64,000 nucleotides of DNA from assembly GCA_024305745.1 (NCBI GenBank), contig JAHRBS010000004.1, positions 1,922,001 to 1,986,000 of the forward strand, in the 5' to 3' direction. The position numbers and the translations under genes are program-made. How positions within the stretch are numbered: the stretch's first letter is position 1; every line of letters begins with the position of its first letter. Shown here one piece after another: positions 46,477-57,278 of the stretch. Source of the DNA: Polyporus tsugae (lineage: Eukaryota > Basidiomycota > Agaricomycetes > Polyporales > Polyporaceae). The notes beneath the pieces are model-generated. The model ran no database searches. It saw nothing but the letters and a program-made list of their open reading frames with translations, and had not been told where the DNA came from.

Positions 46477-47176
46477 GTTCGGTGTACTCGGCGACTCAGC
46501 TCCCCGGCCAATCTCGGCTGTCCCCTATGCCCCGAAAGCACTGTTTGGTGCCTATTTCCCCGGATTGCTCATACTCCCTGACTCAAGGCCACGCTACCAT
46601 CAGGTTCTCGTGCATCCCCGGATGAAGAAGTCGCTTGCTACACTTCTTTATTTCCAGGACCCATTACCTTGGAAATGGCGTGAACTTTCCCGGGTTCGTG
46701 GAGACTTTGACCGGGCGTCAACTCTGCCAGTGGGCTGGGACTCCCACGTCGGTCACCACGTGCTGAAGCTTGACGACTAGATGTAATTAAAAACGCGTAC
46801 CGTGGGGTTGTGTCTCACAGTTGAATTGAACGAGTCATTCACGAGGATATCCAGCGACAGTGCACATTCTGGTGGTTCTCATCGCATACATCCAATACCG
46901 GTATTTCCTGCTCTAGTACATAGTGGTCATAGAACAATATAGGTGGACGACGGGGAACACATTTGAGGATAACCATACCGTGCCTTGTTTGGCGACTCCA
47001 CGCGTGACATCACATGCCATATAAGTATACGCGGTCACTTGACAGCGACGAGCGTCAACTCCTACTCGCCGACTTTCGCCTGCACTTGTCGATCGCGTCG
47101 TCTCCAACGTCCGCAGCGCCTGCCCACACCTACCTGTAACCTCAACCTTCTCCGACGAGTATACATTGACCGTACA

Positions 47177-48055
47177 ATGCCTCCCAAACGTAAATCCGAC
47201 GCCTTCGAGCCCCTCGATCTCACCGCAGACCAGCCCGACGCGTCGGGCAGCAACGAGAACGCGTCGGCTCCTGCTGGGCGTGCCACGAAGAAAGCGCGGG
47301 TGTCTGACGCAGGTGAAGGATCGTCTTCAGGTGCGAAGAAGGGCAAGAAAGCCGACGCAGCGCCGCCCAAGGAGTGGTTTGAAGTCGTTCTTGACGGAGA
47401 AGACGAGGTGAGCCGATCCGCAACCCCTCCTGCCACACTCAATGCAGTGTCAGGTTCGTGAATGATTAATACTAATGAGGTTCTTACGACGCGTCTATGC
47501 ACCCAGGGAGACGTTCCCATCTAGTGAGCTCTCGCATGTTGATAGTTTCCCGAAGTGATGGCTGATCTTGACACCACAGCGACGACTGCAACGACATCCG
47601 CAGGAAGATTCGTGCCTTACAGAAGGAGCCCGGGTTCAAGGTGAGTTATTGGCTGACCGCTGTCCCCTCTATGCGCCTGAAGACGGTTCGATAAAGGTCA
47701 CCCCATGGCTCGAGAGCATCGGTAAAATCAACAACAACTCCTACCAGCGGTTCAGTACGTCAACCTGTCCCCTTACATCGACTCTGTGATGCTCACTTCC
47801 TCGGCGCATATAGTGAAAGCCACTGGTCCTACCGGTGGAGCGGGTAACGGCACGTATTACGCTGCGTAAGGCTTACGTTGACTTAACTCATGAATGCTGC
47901 TGACCCCGACTGCCCACAGATACATCTACTTCGAGAAGCGTAGGATCGCCGAAGGAAAGAAGAAGACCCCCAAGCGCCTCCGAGCGGAAGGCGAACAGGG
48001 GGGTGGTTTGCCTCGCGAAGACCGCAGTCACGCTTGGGTCTTTACCGGACGGTAA
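47177..48055 (+). CDS. DUF7726 domain protein, possible nuclear factor
   Basis: Six exons (47177-47407, 47507-47523, 47580-47640, 47697-47754, 47814-47865, 47920-48055) close exactly to 184 residues. The N-terminus is charged and disordered with basic patches (PPKRKSDAFEP, RATKKARVSD). The folded part reads YDDCNDIRRKIRALQKEPGF, VTPWLESIGKINNNSYQRFM, YYAAYIYFEKRRIAEGK, which I recognise as the helical fungal domain of unknown function DUF7726, often found in proteins with DNA-binding character. A 17-nt exon joins the tail to the domain. Function is unknown; nuclear localisation is inferred from the basic clusters. It ends 114 bp from the convergent Fap7 gene. Confidence 0.75.
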
Positions 48056-48168
48056 ATGGGGAGCAGAGAAAGCAGGGTTTTGCTTGGCTCGATAGCGGGA
48101 TTGTCATTACATGAGGAATTGTGTAACACTACACATGCCTTTTATAATCGTGTTCATCCCCAAACATG

Positions 48169-48829
48169 TCATGATACGTCTCTATCTTTTCTCCATGCTT
48201 CTATCCACTGAACGATGCGCTGAACATTGGACTCGAGATCTTCAGTCCCTTCGCTTTGGAGCTCCACCACGATTTCCTGAGCGTATGACGATCGGGCCTC
48301 ATCGAGAACGACCTCCATGATCTCGGCTTCGTTGTTCTCCTGGATCTTCTTCAAAGGGTAAGCTCTGCAGAAGGGAAGGGGGCGGTGAGCGATGAGATGG
48401 ACAGAAGACGGTTTCCACTCACCTCTTTTCCAAGCGATCCCAGAGGTTCGTGTGGTTGCAGCGCAGCACGACGACGAGGTCCGCCCAGCGCTCGGGGAAT
48501 ATCTCGCATGTATGCCAGTCTAGAATGATGCCGCCCTCAGACGCGAGCGGCTCGAGCTCATCCAGTAGCTAAACAGACAGGCTGTATAAATCAAACGCGG
48601 TGTTCGTGCGAACGGGGCTGAGCGAGCGCACCTTGTCTTCGTCGACGTTGTAGCTCTGCCATTCCTCGTCAAACTCCTCGTAGAGGCCTTTTTCTTTGAC
48701 CAGGTCGCCGACATTTATGTGTTTCAAGGGAACAGGGGATTCTTGTGCGAGAAGCTCTGCATGGGTGGTTTTGCCTGTACCAGGCGTGCCGGTGATGATG
48801 ATGACTGGAGACTGTCTGGAGGAAGACAT
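48169..48829 (-). CDS. FAP7: Adenylate kinase-like NTPase Fap7 (AK6/hCINAP)
   Basis: Fap7 is a nuclear adenylate kinase/ATPase that acts with ribosomal protein uS11 in late 40S subunit maturation. Exons: 48632-48829, one from 48568 downward, and a last one to the stop at 48169, with GTGCGC and GTGAGT donors. The Walker A loop is GTPGTGKTTHAELLA near the N-terminus, followed by HINVGDLVKEKGLYEEFDEE and YNVDEDK, all typical of the AK6 family. ILDWHTCEIFPERWADLVVV gives the second conserved block, and NHTNLWDRLEKRAYPLKKIQ the lid region. The short tail NEAEIMEVVLDEARSSYAQE matches the family end. Total about 180 residues, the usual length. Confidence 0.93.
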
Positions 48830-49590
48830 TTTTGGATGGGGAAAGGGCCCTTCCGGCGATCGTGGAAGACAAGCGAGTACGCGAGGGGAGGGACAAAAGT
48901 TATGGAGATTCGGGGGGCGTTTGGAGGAGGATGGAAGTAATTAGTTTTAAATGTTTGGCGCTGCGGATCCGAAAGACATTTGTGGATGAGATTCGTACAC
49001 GGTCGATCGGTGACTGCCGTGCGTGACTGTGCTAAAGGCGCCCGCTCGCCGCCTCGACGACAGCCTGAGCAACAACCATCGCCGAACATTGACCGAACCC
49101 CCCTCTCCAACTTTACTAGCATACTGGTACTCGCAGACATCGATGGCCGGGCTGGCAGGGCGGCTGCAGTTCCAACGCTTATTTTGTGCTAGGCTGTAAG
49201 AATGCTCAAGATCTAACAGCGGTATGTACTTATTACTTCTGAGTTCGGGGCTGGAGATTTTAATTACTCCAAGCATGGGCATGGCCGCGTGGGCGTGGTT
49301 CTGGAGGCCATCGCTACCATTCATTTGGCCATAGAAGACGCTTGTCTGGCCCGGCGCAACAGCCCAATGGGTGCATATTCCCGTCTCTGGCCGCTCTCGC
49401 CCACTGGCTTCAACTGGCTTCTTCATCTGCTCCATCCTGTCCGCCAACGCACTCCTTCGATCCCCAGTGCTCCTTCTACAGTACCCGTCCACAACCTCGC
49501 TTTTGCTCCACCGACATATGTTCCCCTCCTGGTGAGGACCACTCGCCCGCCCCTTGCTTCCCCTTCTCCTCGCCCCCGTCGGTCACCATC
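48830..49590. other. Divergent intergenic region
   Basis: 760 bp between Fap7 (minus) and a seven-TM gene (plus). Pyrimidine-rich towards 49400-49590, as in a fungal promoter. No gene seen. Confidence 0.4.
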
Positions 49591-51993
49591 ATGAGTTCGA
49601 GCCATCTCACCGTCTCTCGACCCCAGACCACTACCTCTCTGTCGCACGCTACGCCCACAACAATTCATCGCGCTTCTGCCGCTATCGTCACGACCCTTTC
49701 AGACGCCAATGCGATCCCGAATGGCGCCTCTCCGCACGCTACCTCTTGCACGGGTCTCTCCAGTACGCCCACTGTCGTCCATGTTGTCATTCATACCACC
49801 GTCACCATCCCCGACTTCTATCGCTACTACAAAACACCCCTCTCGTCATTCCAGCCCCACTATACCGCGCTCGACGATGGCTCCCTCATCAGCTCCGTTT
49901 ACACCCCCAATTTGCGCGTTTCCGAGGGCTGGCTCGTTATGGGTGGTGCGCTCACCGTGTTCTTCATGCTGAGCACGTACCGCGCCACCCAGTACACCCG
50001 TGTAGTCAAAGTGAAGAGCAAGGCGCTCTTTTATATGCTTATCGCGAGTCAGGCGATAGGCATAGTTGTCTCCGTTTTCTTCGTGCTCGCCGATTTCAAC
50101 ACCGACATAGACTGTACTGCGTGAGTAACCACGCGCAGTTCGTTCCATTACTTGGTTCTAACATTTAATTTCTTGCGCGGCAGAACTGGCATGGTTAAGA
50201 AAGGCGGTGTGCTCATCTCTTCCACCTTGCTGGTATGGGTTCCCTTCGCGACTCGTATTTCTTGTCCGCCTGACCTGCGCGGACATAGGTTACGGGTATT
50301 CTGGGTACGAAAGCGTACCGATGTCTCAGCAACGCGGGGTTCGTCATCGTAGTTCTGGCACTTATCCGTGGGGCAGTAATTGCCGTCTCCGGGGTCGTGT
50401 TGGCTGAATACAAGGGTGGTAGGAGGTTCACAGGTGAGTCACGGTCGCGTTGACACGTCCGGTGCTGCACTACTGATCGCATCCTGAAGGTACATGCGAG
50501 ACAATCTCTGAGTCTCCATTGTTGCCGGTTTCTATCGTTTTACAGTTCCTCGAGGCCTTTTTCATTTGCATTTGTTGTGAGTTCCTGTTCATTTATTCTC
50601 CCCGCCCCACGCCATCCTAAACGTTTGGATTGCAGTTATGTCGGCCGTTTTCCAGTCTTATCGCGGGCCGGCCAATCATGCCCGGCTGTCGCTACCCTTA
50701 GAGGAGGACGAGACCAGCTCGGTTGGGACGAACGACAAGGAAGACGACGATGCCCAAGTTCGAACTATCAGGGGTTGGTGGGATTACGTCCCAAGCCCCC
50801 GCACGGAGAAACCGACAGATCCAAATTCGTCCCGCTCTGGTTCTCCCATAGGTCGTTTCCACCGCTGGTGGTCAGGCGAGCCAATGCTACCCAGCGGCGT
50901 GTTCCAGCGGAAATCGTCAATACCCGGCTCGGTGCCGCTACCACAACCGCCCCGGCTCGCCTCCATGTCAAGTGTCGGCGTGCGTGTGTCAACAAGCCGC
51001 GAGGGATCTGAACGGCTGCGAGCGAGTTCGCCGCCTCCTCCCTCCGTCATGGACCGGATAATTCGCTATGTGCCCAGGGCTGAGCTCTTGAGGAATATGC
51101 TCAAAAACGAAGTAAGTGTTGATAATTTTGCCACCATAGGCAAGAACTGAAGGCGACTCTCAGTTGCTGTACACCACCTTCATGACAACAGTACTTTTTG
51201 TCATAGCCATTGTCATGTTGGTAGGTGTAACGCAGCAGTTATTCCTTGGAGCGAATAGCTGGATAATCCTAGATTGTGAGCGTTACCTGAAGTTCGTCAT
51301 CGCTAATGAGCTCATCTTGTTCGTACAGGGCTCATTGTATCGGTATGCACCATGCATAGCTTCAGTCGAGTCGCGAGCCGTCACGAACGCGAAACCTGGC
51401 TGCAGGATCCTGCGAATTGGCGGTCTACACATCACGCCCAGGTTGAAGACGACACGGCGCTTCGTCCCAAGCACCCCCGCCGGGCCTGGTCACCTGTCAG
51501 TGTCCGCTCAAGCTGGCGATGTCGATATCAGGAGCGCAGCGAGTCCGATAGTACCAGGAGTGCCGCTCTCTATCGTTCTACCGAGCTTCCGGAGGCCTTC
51601 TCCGCATCTCCATCCTCTCGCGTCCGCTCCGCTTCATTCATCCGCCACTCCACCTCCACAGATCTTCCCTCCATCTCCAGGTCGACCTCCATCGCTTCGT
51701 CACCCATTCCTTCCATAGATTCGCACTTCAGGCCACCACTCCCACTGCCCGGCCCTAGCTCGCCCATGGTCCTGCCCTCTCCCGAATATCCACCGAGCGC
51801 GAATACACCCCTGTCAGACTGGTCCGTATATACACCCCGCAGCGGTCCGCGCCGTGTGACCCTGCGGCCTGCCGGGCCTTCAAGACGACGCAGCAGCTCA
51901 CAGGGACAGAGACTTGCGTCGCTTCCGCAGCCAGCCTCGCGACGCTCGTCACAGGACTGGAACCCGGAAAATCCAGAACCGCCAGACCGGTAG
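49591..51993 (+). CDS. Seven-TM membrane protein with Ser/Pro-rich tail, unknown
   Basis: I do not recognise a named family. ATG 49591 opens a Ser/Thr-rich, probably extracellular N-terminus (SSHLTVSRPQTTTSLSHATP). Joined exons give seven hydrophobic segments: LVMGGALTVFFMLSTY, ALFYMLIASQAIGIVVSVFF, GGVLISSTLLVTGILG, FVIVVLALIRGAVIAVSGVV, LPVSIVLQFLEAFFICICF, LYTTFMTTVLFVIAIVMLVG and SWIILDWLIVSMLHSF. A long Ser/Pro/Arg-rich tail runs to a stop at 51991-51993. Donor/acceptor pairs include GTGAGT at 50121, GTATGG after STLL and GTAAGT after LKNE. A receptor- or sensor-like role is inferred only from topology. It resembles the 5'-partial protein at the left edge in layout, though no shared motif was seen. 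Confidence 0.72.
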
Positions 51994-53135
51994 CGAACAG
52001 TATAGGTCCCGTTGCGTCTTCGCCTTCGATCGTCGCTCCCTCATGTCATGCCACTTTGTGTCGGGACACTAGTTGGGGGGGGGGACTGGACTCGTGTTCC
52101 TGAGTCGAGGGCCGTATGGGTTTCGTACTGGAATTCGCCGTGGAGAGCATGAACTTCTCTGCCGCTTTGGGATCTCACGAAGACGGACGGAATGTTGTAC
52201 GGATACAACTTGGCCCTCTTTCTAGTCAATTCGCTTCGTTTTCGTTCGTGTGGTAAATTTGCTCCTTCCCCCCACGTCGCATTGCTGTGTCACGCACTAC
52301 GAGCAACCATGCGTTACGCCGTTCGTTCGCTGCTGCACGTTCATTCAACCCGTCTGTCCTTCCCCGTCGTGGGCGCCCAGGACGCGGCTAATCCCTATGT
52401 CCGGATTCCGCCATCTTGGTCAGGCAAGCTCAAAAGGGATCAACCCTAACTTATGTGCCATATGGATCGACTGTCATCCACATTCGGTATATGGTCAGCT
52501 ACGGAGACTAGATCAAGTGGATGTGTTCCATCAGTGGCAGGTGCGTCGTTCGTACCCTTCCGAGTATCGCATTTCGTTGAACATTGGCTAGGTATCGGGG
52601 TCGGCACTGTCTGATGCAGACACCCACCATGTAGTCAATCTACACGAATATTTCACCACCTCACACATGTGAGCTGAATGGAACGCGAGGCTCGGGTCTG
52701 TAAGTGACAGCCGTAACAGTCGTCTGCGTGCTGCATGGCGGCAAGTCTTACAGTAATGACCGGGTGAGCGACCATACTTGGTCACACCTCACGGATCTAG
52801 AAGTTCACGATGTGATATTGAGACAGATCCTGTCCTAGGGAACTTTCAAGCAAGTCACCGCCGGTGACGATGCTTCTTCATGTTTGGCGTCGGCGATGTT
52901 CAGAAAACACTATGGCTCGGTCCCGTTTCGAACAGCTCCACTCTTGATCGACGAACATGGTTCCGCACGGGCAGCCGCCGCCAGTTCCACGTTGCCTTCC
53001 TAGACCTCCAGCGTCGTTCTGAACTTTCCCCTTGACTGTCGCAAATCGGCTTTCGTCTGTGGCAAAGCTGGGCTTTGTTCCCACCCATCTGTGCAACTAC
53101 GCTTCGGGGTGCTTCTATCTGACCAGTCCTTCACG
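51994..53135. other. Intergenic, no confident gene
   Basis: 1.1 kb upstream of the polysaccharide lyase gene. Short open frames have no recognisable domain. A homopolymer of nine G lies near 52075-52083. Confidence 0.4.
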
Positions 53136-55424
53136 ATGCGACCCACGCGAACTGCTCCAAGGAATCTGGCTGTTCTCCTTCTCGCAACAGTAGCTGGTCT
53201 GGCTGTTGGTGCGTCTACTCCTTGTCCGTAAACGTGAACGATTCGTTATACGATTGCCCCAGCGGACGGTAACGACTGGGTCAACATCAACTACGTGCTG
53301 TCGCAGTCCAACGCCGCCAACACCGCTGATGCAAGACAGGGCATCCTCCGGAAAGCAAGCGAATACGCAAAGTCCGGTCCTTGGAGTCAGTTTCCTTTGT
53401 GTCACCTTTTGCATCCCTGTCGTGATGATTTATTCGTGAACTCCAGGCATTACCCAGAAGAAGGACGTCTCCCCTCCAAGCGGCGACGTGCGCGACTACC
53501 TCAGCTGGGCACCTTAGTAAGTTCAACATCTCTTAATTGGCAGTCGATGCGTCTAACCTTCTGAATTTGCAGTCATTGGCCGGAGTGCAGCTGGTGCTCC
53601 CGCGGGACGAATCATTTATCTGGACCCAACCAAGCCGGGAACTCTAACGGCACCGACGATCACCCTCCCGACCCTGGAGCAAGTGACGATTCACCGGATA
53701 GGAGCTATCCGTACGAGGACGGCGGCGATTATTCTAGCGTGGAATATGGCGGCTCTGGAGATCCCTGGGAGCGCAGGGCATCTCATGGACACCGCCGCAT
53801 GATGACACTGCGGCGCAATCTTCTTTCCAGCCGTCTTCCCCATCTCGCCCGCCAAGAGCCAAGCAGCGACTTATCCGGAGTAGCATTGGCGCTTGACGAT
53901 GACGCTCCCGCCTTGCCTCAGGATGGCATCTCGCCGCTCCCCACTAGCCCACCGGATGTCGGCGACCTGCCCACTCTAACTGGTACGGCCTCGTCGAGTG
54001 TCAAGACTATCAACGGTACACCTGCGCCAGCTCAAGCCCCTGCGAAGACCGAGAAGAACAAGTGCACGCCATCTCCCACAAAGGCTTTGGCACCTTCGGC
54101 GAGTACGTGGATCGGATTACTTTGATGATGTGGATACTGAACGTGTTTGTAGCCTGGACCGCCTGTCCTTACGAAATTCATGACGGTAAGGTAAACCCCG
54201 ACGTGCGCGTACTCCCGGATTCGCCTGCGGTCGTTACCATGTCCCAGGCAGTCTTGTACAACGCCTTAGCGTGCGCGATGACGAAGACGAGGTTGTACTC
54301 GCAGAACGCTGCCAAGTTCATCGACACATTCTTCCTTGCTCCCTCGACCGCCATGAACCCGAACCTGAATTTCGGCCAGCTGGTGCGCGGACCCGGCAAG
54401 GTGCACCAGATGGGGACGTTCACGGGTATCCTCGACCTCCGCGTCATCGTGAAGATCATCAACGCGATCGCGCTCCTCAAGGCCGCCGGGAGCCCAGACT
54501 GGACGAGCGCGCGAGAGCAGGCTATGTCGAACTGGATGAGATCGTACGCGTCTTGGTTGGAGAGCAGCGCTATTGGAAAGGAGACGGCCTCGAAGGCGAA
54601 GTAAGCTCTCTACGCGCATGTCGTCCGATCCCCGCTGATACCACATCGTGCAGCAACCACGTCACCTTCTATGTCAACCAGCTCGCAGCGGCCAAGATGT
54701 ACATCGGTGACACGCAGGGCGCCCAGGCCGTGCTGCAGAACTACTTCATGCACCAATTCCGCGACCAAGTGGCGGCGTCTGGAGAGCAACCTTTCGAGGC
54801 CATACGAACGCGCCCGTTTCACTATCGCTGTTTCAACCTAGAAGCGATGATTGTGAGTTTTGGATCGAGTGGCGTCCTAGTCAGTGCATTCTGATTGACG
54901 TCTCGTGGCAGACCAACGCGAAACTCGGCGACCAGCTTGGTGTGGACTTCTGGACCACCAAGTCCAAGTACGGCGCGACCATTCAGACCGCGTTGGACTA
55001 CGTCATGACCATTGGTCCGAAGAACGAGGACATCACGGATATCTTCCCCCATGTCGCCGCCGTAGCAGCAGCGTACGGGGACCCGCAGGGCAAGTACTCG
55101 GCGTTCCTTCGCAGCAAGGCGAAGGACTACACGAGCCAGGCGTTCTGGTTCTACGACCAGAGCAGCGCGTTGTCGCATTCACCTGCTGGCCAGAGCAAAC
55201 GTCGAAGAGACCCCGGTATCGCGTTCGACAGGATGGAGCACTCGAACGAGGCATTCGCTGGGGACATGGATACTGTGGAGACAGTGGCGATGGATGGGTC
55301 AGGGTTTGAATGCCCAGAGGTGTTCGATAGGACGAAGGAGGTGGAACTTGAAGATGGGCTTTTCGTGACCTGCGATCAACTGAGGTGGTACTACGAATCT
55401 GTCTTTTCGCCTGTAAATCCATAG
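53136..55424 (+). CDS. Secreted alginate-lyase-domain protein (polysaccharide lyase)
   Basis: An enzyme of the alginate_lyase (PF05426-like) alpha-barrel superfamily that would cleave uronic-acid polymers by beta-elimination; the real substrate is unknown. Seven exons (53136-53208, 53263-53385, 53447-53516, 53573-54102, 54153-54600, 54654-54852, 54912-55424) close exactly to 651 residues. A signal peptide (RNLAVLLLATVAGLAVGADG) precedes DYLSWAPYHWPECSWC. An insertion of roughly 170 disordered residues interrupts the fold before TWTACPYEIHDGKVNPDVR. The catalytic region has NFGQLVRGPGKVHQMGTFTG, NNHVTFYVNQLAAAKMY and FEAIRTRPFHYRCFNLEAMI; the NNH and the Tyr after RTR fit the His/Tyr active-site pattern of this superfamily. 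The insertion is Asp/Ser/Pro-rich and probably a surface loop. Confidence 0.85.
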
Positions 55425-55652
55425 ATATCCAGGTATTCGAGTCCATGTGGAAATCGGGAGGCGGGTGGCAGTGGCAGTGGCGAGGCCTGTGGCGGACGGT
55501 GGCAGTTGACCGGAGGCGCCGGAATCCGGCCAAAGAAGGACAGGTGCGACTGGGAGTCGGCGGGTGTGCGCTGTTCCTCGTTACGCCATCATCCATTCCC
55601 GTCCCTCCGTGTATTCTATTTTTCTTCACCCCCCAGACGCTACTACATAGAC
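55425..55652. promoter_or_regulatory. Short spacer holding the Rab5 promoter
   Basis: 228 bp between two same-strand genes, ending in a CT-rich tract and CCCCAG shortly before the Rab5 ATG. This could also hide a leader intron. Confidence 0.4.
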
Positions 55653-56761
55653 ATGGCCGACGCTGCTTCCGGCTCGACAGAGAGGTCTGTTCAGGTCAAG
55701 CTGGTGCTCCTAGGTGAGTACAATCCCCTCTGGCAACCTGCGGAAGCCACAAGTACACTCTGTATCATCCTCCCACCAACGCCCTCCCGGACGTTGATCT
55801 GCTTGCATGTACCCTTGCGGAGCTCTCCTCCGTTGCACCAGAACGCTAACATGCCTCTTCGGCCACAGGTGAGGCGGCGGTTGGAAAGTCATCTATAGTG
55901 CTGCGATTCGTGCGTAGTCCATATTCTACCCTCCCACACTCGACGACAACTCTCCACTGTAGGTCTCGAATGAGTTCCAGCCCAACAAGGAGCCGACGAT
56001 TGGAGCCGCATTCCTTACCCAGAAGTGCCGTTTGGAGGACCGCGTGCTGCGATATGAGATTTGGGATACGGCCGGCCAGGAACGTTTCCACTCCCTTGCA
56101 GTATGTGCCACTTCCATCTTTCCACTCTTCTCGTTGAAAACCTGACCTGACCTGCCCTGCTAGCCCATGTACTATCGTAATGCCCAAGCCGCTGTGGTTG
56201 TTTACGACGTCACGAAGGCATCCAGTCTCGAGAAGGCCAAGACCTGGGTGAAAGAACTCCAGCGGCAAGCCAACCCCAACATTGTCATCGCCCTCGCAGG
56301 CAACAAGATTGATCTCGTCAATCCCTCCGCATCCTCTTCGTCTACGACTCCCGAGTTCGAAGATGAGGCCGACGATGCGACCGCGACCCCTGGTGAGACG
56401 GCCTCTTCGGGCGAGCCCGAGAGCCTCCGTCAGGTGCCCAGGGATGAGGCAGAGGCGTATGCACAGGAGGCTGGACTCCTGTTCTTTGAGACGTCTGCAA
56501 AGACCGGCGAGGGTGTTGTAGATATCTTCACCGAAATTGGTAAGCGGTTTCTTGCGTCCATGTGGCTCGTCTCTAAGCAAACGCACTACCCTCCACCTTG
56601 CTAATTCATTTCTCCTCTCAGCCAAGAAGATTCCCATTGACCAGATTCTGGCATCGACCCGCGGTGGACAGCGCCCCGGCGCTGCTTCGGGTCGTGCGCA
56701 GGAGGGCGGTGTCAATTTGGAGGAGAACAACGCGAAGGGAAAGGATGCGTGCAATTGCTGA
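55653..56761 (+). CDS. YPT5: Rab5-family small GTPase (Ypt5/Vps21)
   Basis: Controls early-endosome fusion and vacuolar sorting. Five exons (55653-55713, 55869-55909, 55963-56100, 56164-56539, 56622-56761) close exactly to 251 residues. The G1 loop is [14 protein letters not shown]; switch I is [13 protein letters not shown] with TQKC; G3 is [21 protein letters not shown]4 is GNKIDL; G5 is ETSAKTG. AAFLTQ and LAPMYYR are Rab5-type rather than Rab7 or Rab11. The C-terminus ends CNC, a CxC geranylgeranylation motif. About 40 acidic, Ser/Thr-rich residues ([20 protein letters not shown] within) are inserted between G4 and G5, where Rab5 proteins normally have only a few residues. Confidence 0.95.
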
Positions 56762-57278
56762 TTGCGTGGTGATATTCCCTTGATCAGAGGCACCGATTCA
56801 TTCCTCTCCTCCCGATACGTTACGAGCTTTATGCCCTTCTACCATATTACTTACCCCTCCGCCTTCTCTTTTCAAGACTGTTCGATATATGGCCTTTTTC
56901 CGTACATGTATTTGCTGTCGTATTGGACTCGGAGTGGTATTGGACTGACATATCATATATTGATGTTGTCTACATCGCTGTCCTGGTACCTTCGCAGCCG
57001 CCGCCAACCAATAGTTCGGGCTAAGTACAAGCTGTACTCACTTCAGTGTTTGTGCATATTTCGGACGTCGCAACTGAGATGGCATTCAATGATTCCGAGT
57101 CATGTGTACAAATGTACGCGTGCACGAGCAAGACAACAAGGAAATAGAACGGTACGCTTGGTCCGTGGGCTTAGTTTCCGCCAACGACACAATTATGTAG
57201 CTATGACGCGACACGCTTGGTCTATAGAGACATTCCAAAACGAGAGCAAGAACTTCCAAGAAGCAATACATCGCCAGA
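56762..57278. other. Convergent 3' flanks of Rab5 and arrestin genes
   Basis: About 500 bp, AT-richer. No gene seen. Confidence 0.4.

Larger units (their letters stand above)
44823..47176. other. Gene-poor 2.35-kb stretch with repeats and possible gene remnants
   Basis: No intact gene could be assembled. Short exon-like pieces occur on the plus strand (for example around 45128-45195, and 45249-45304 reading VFITGSAVSVKLNVDRD, which looks like a strand pair from a beta-sandwich) but they end in stops and do not join. A 132-codon open frame (46382-46780) lacks an early ATG. The stretch also carries a 19-bp triplicated repeat and a 19-bp perfect inverted repeat, listed separately. Decayed gene or transposon debris is the likeliest reading. 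Confidence 0.45.

Noticed and set aside
46382..46780. 132-codon open frame
   Set aside because: Starts with GTG, contains the inverted repeat, and its only ATG is late; treated as remnant.
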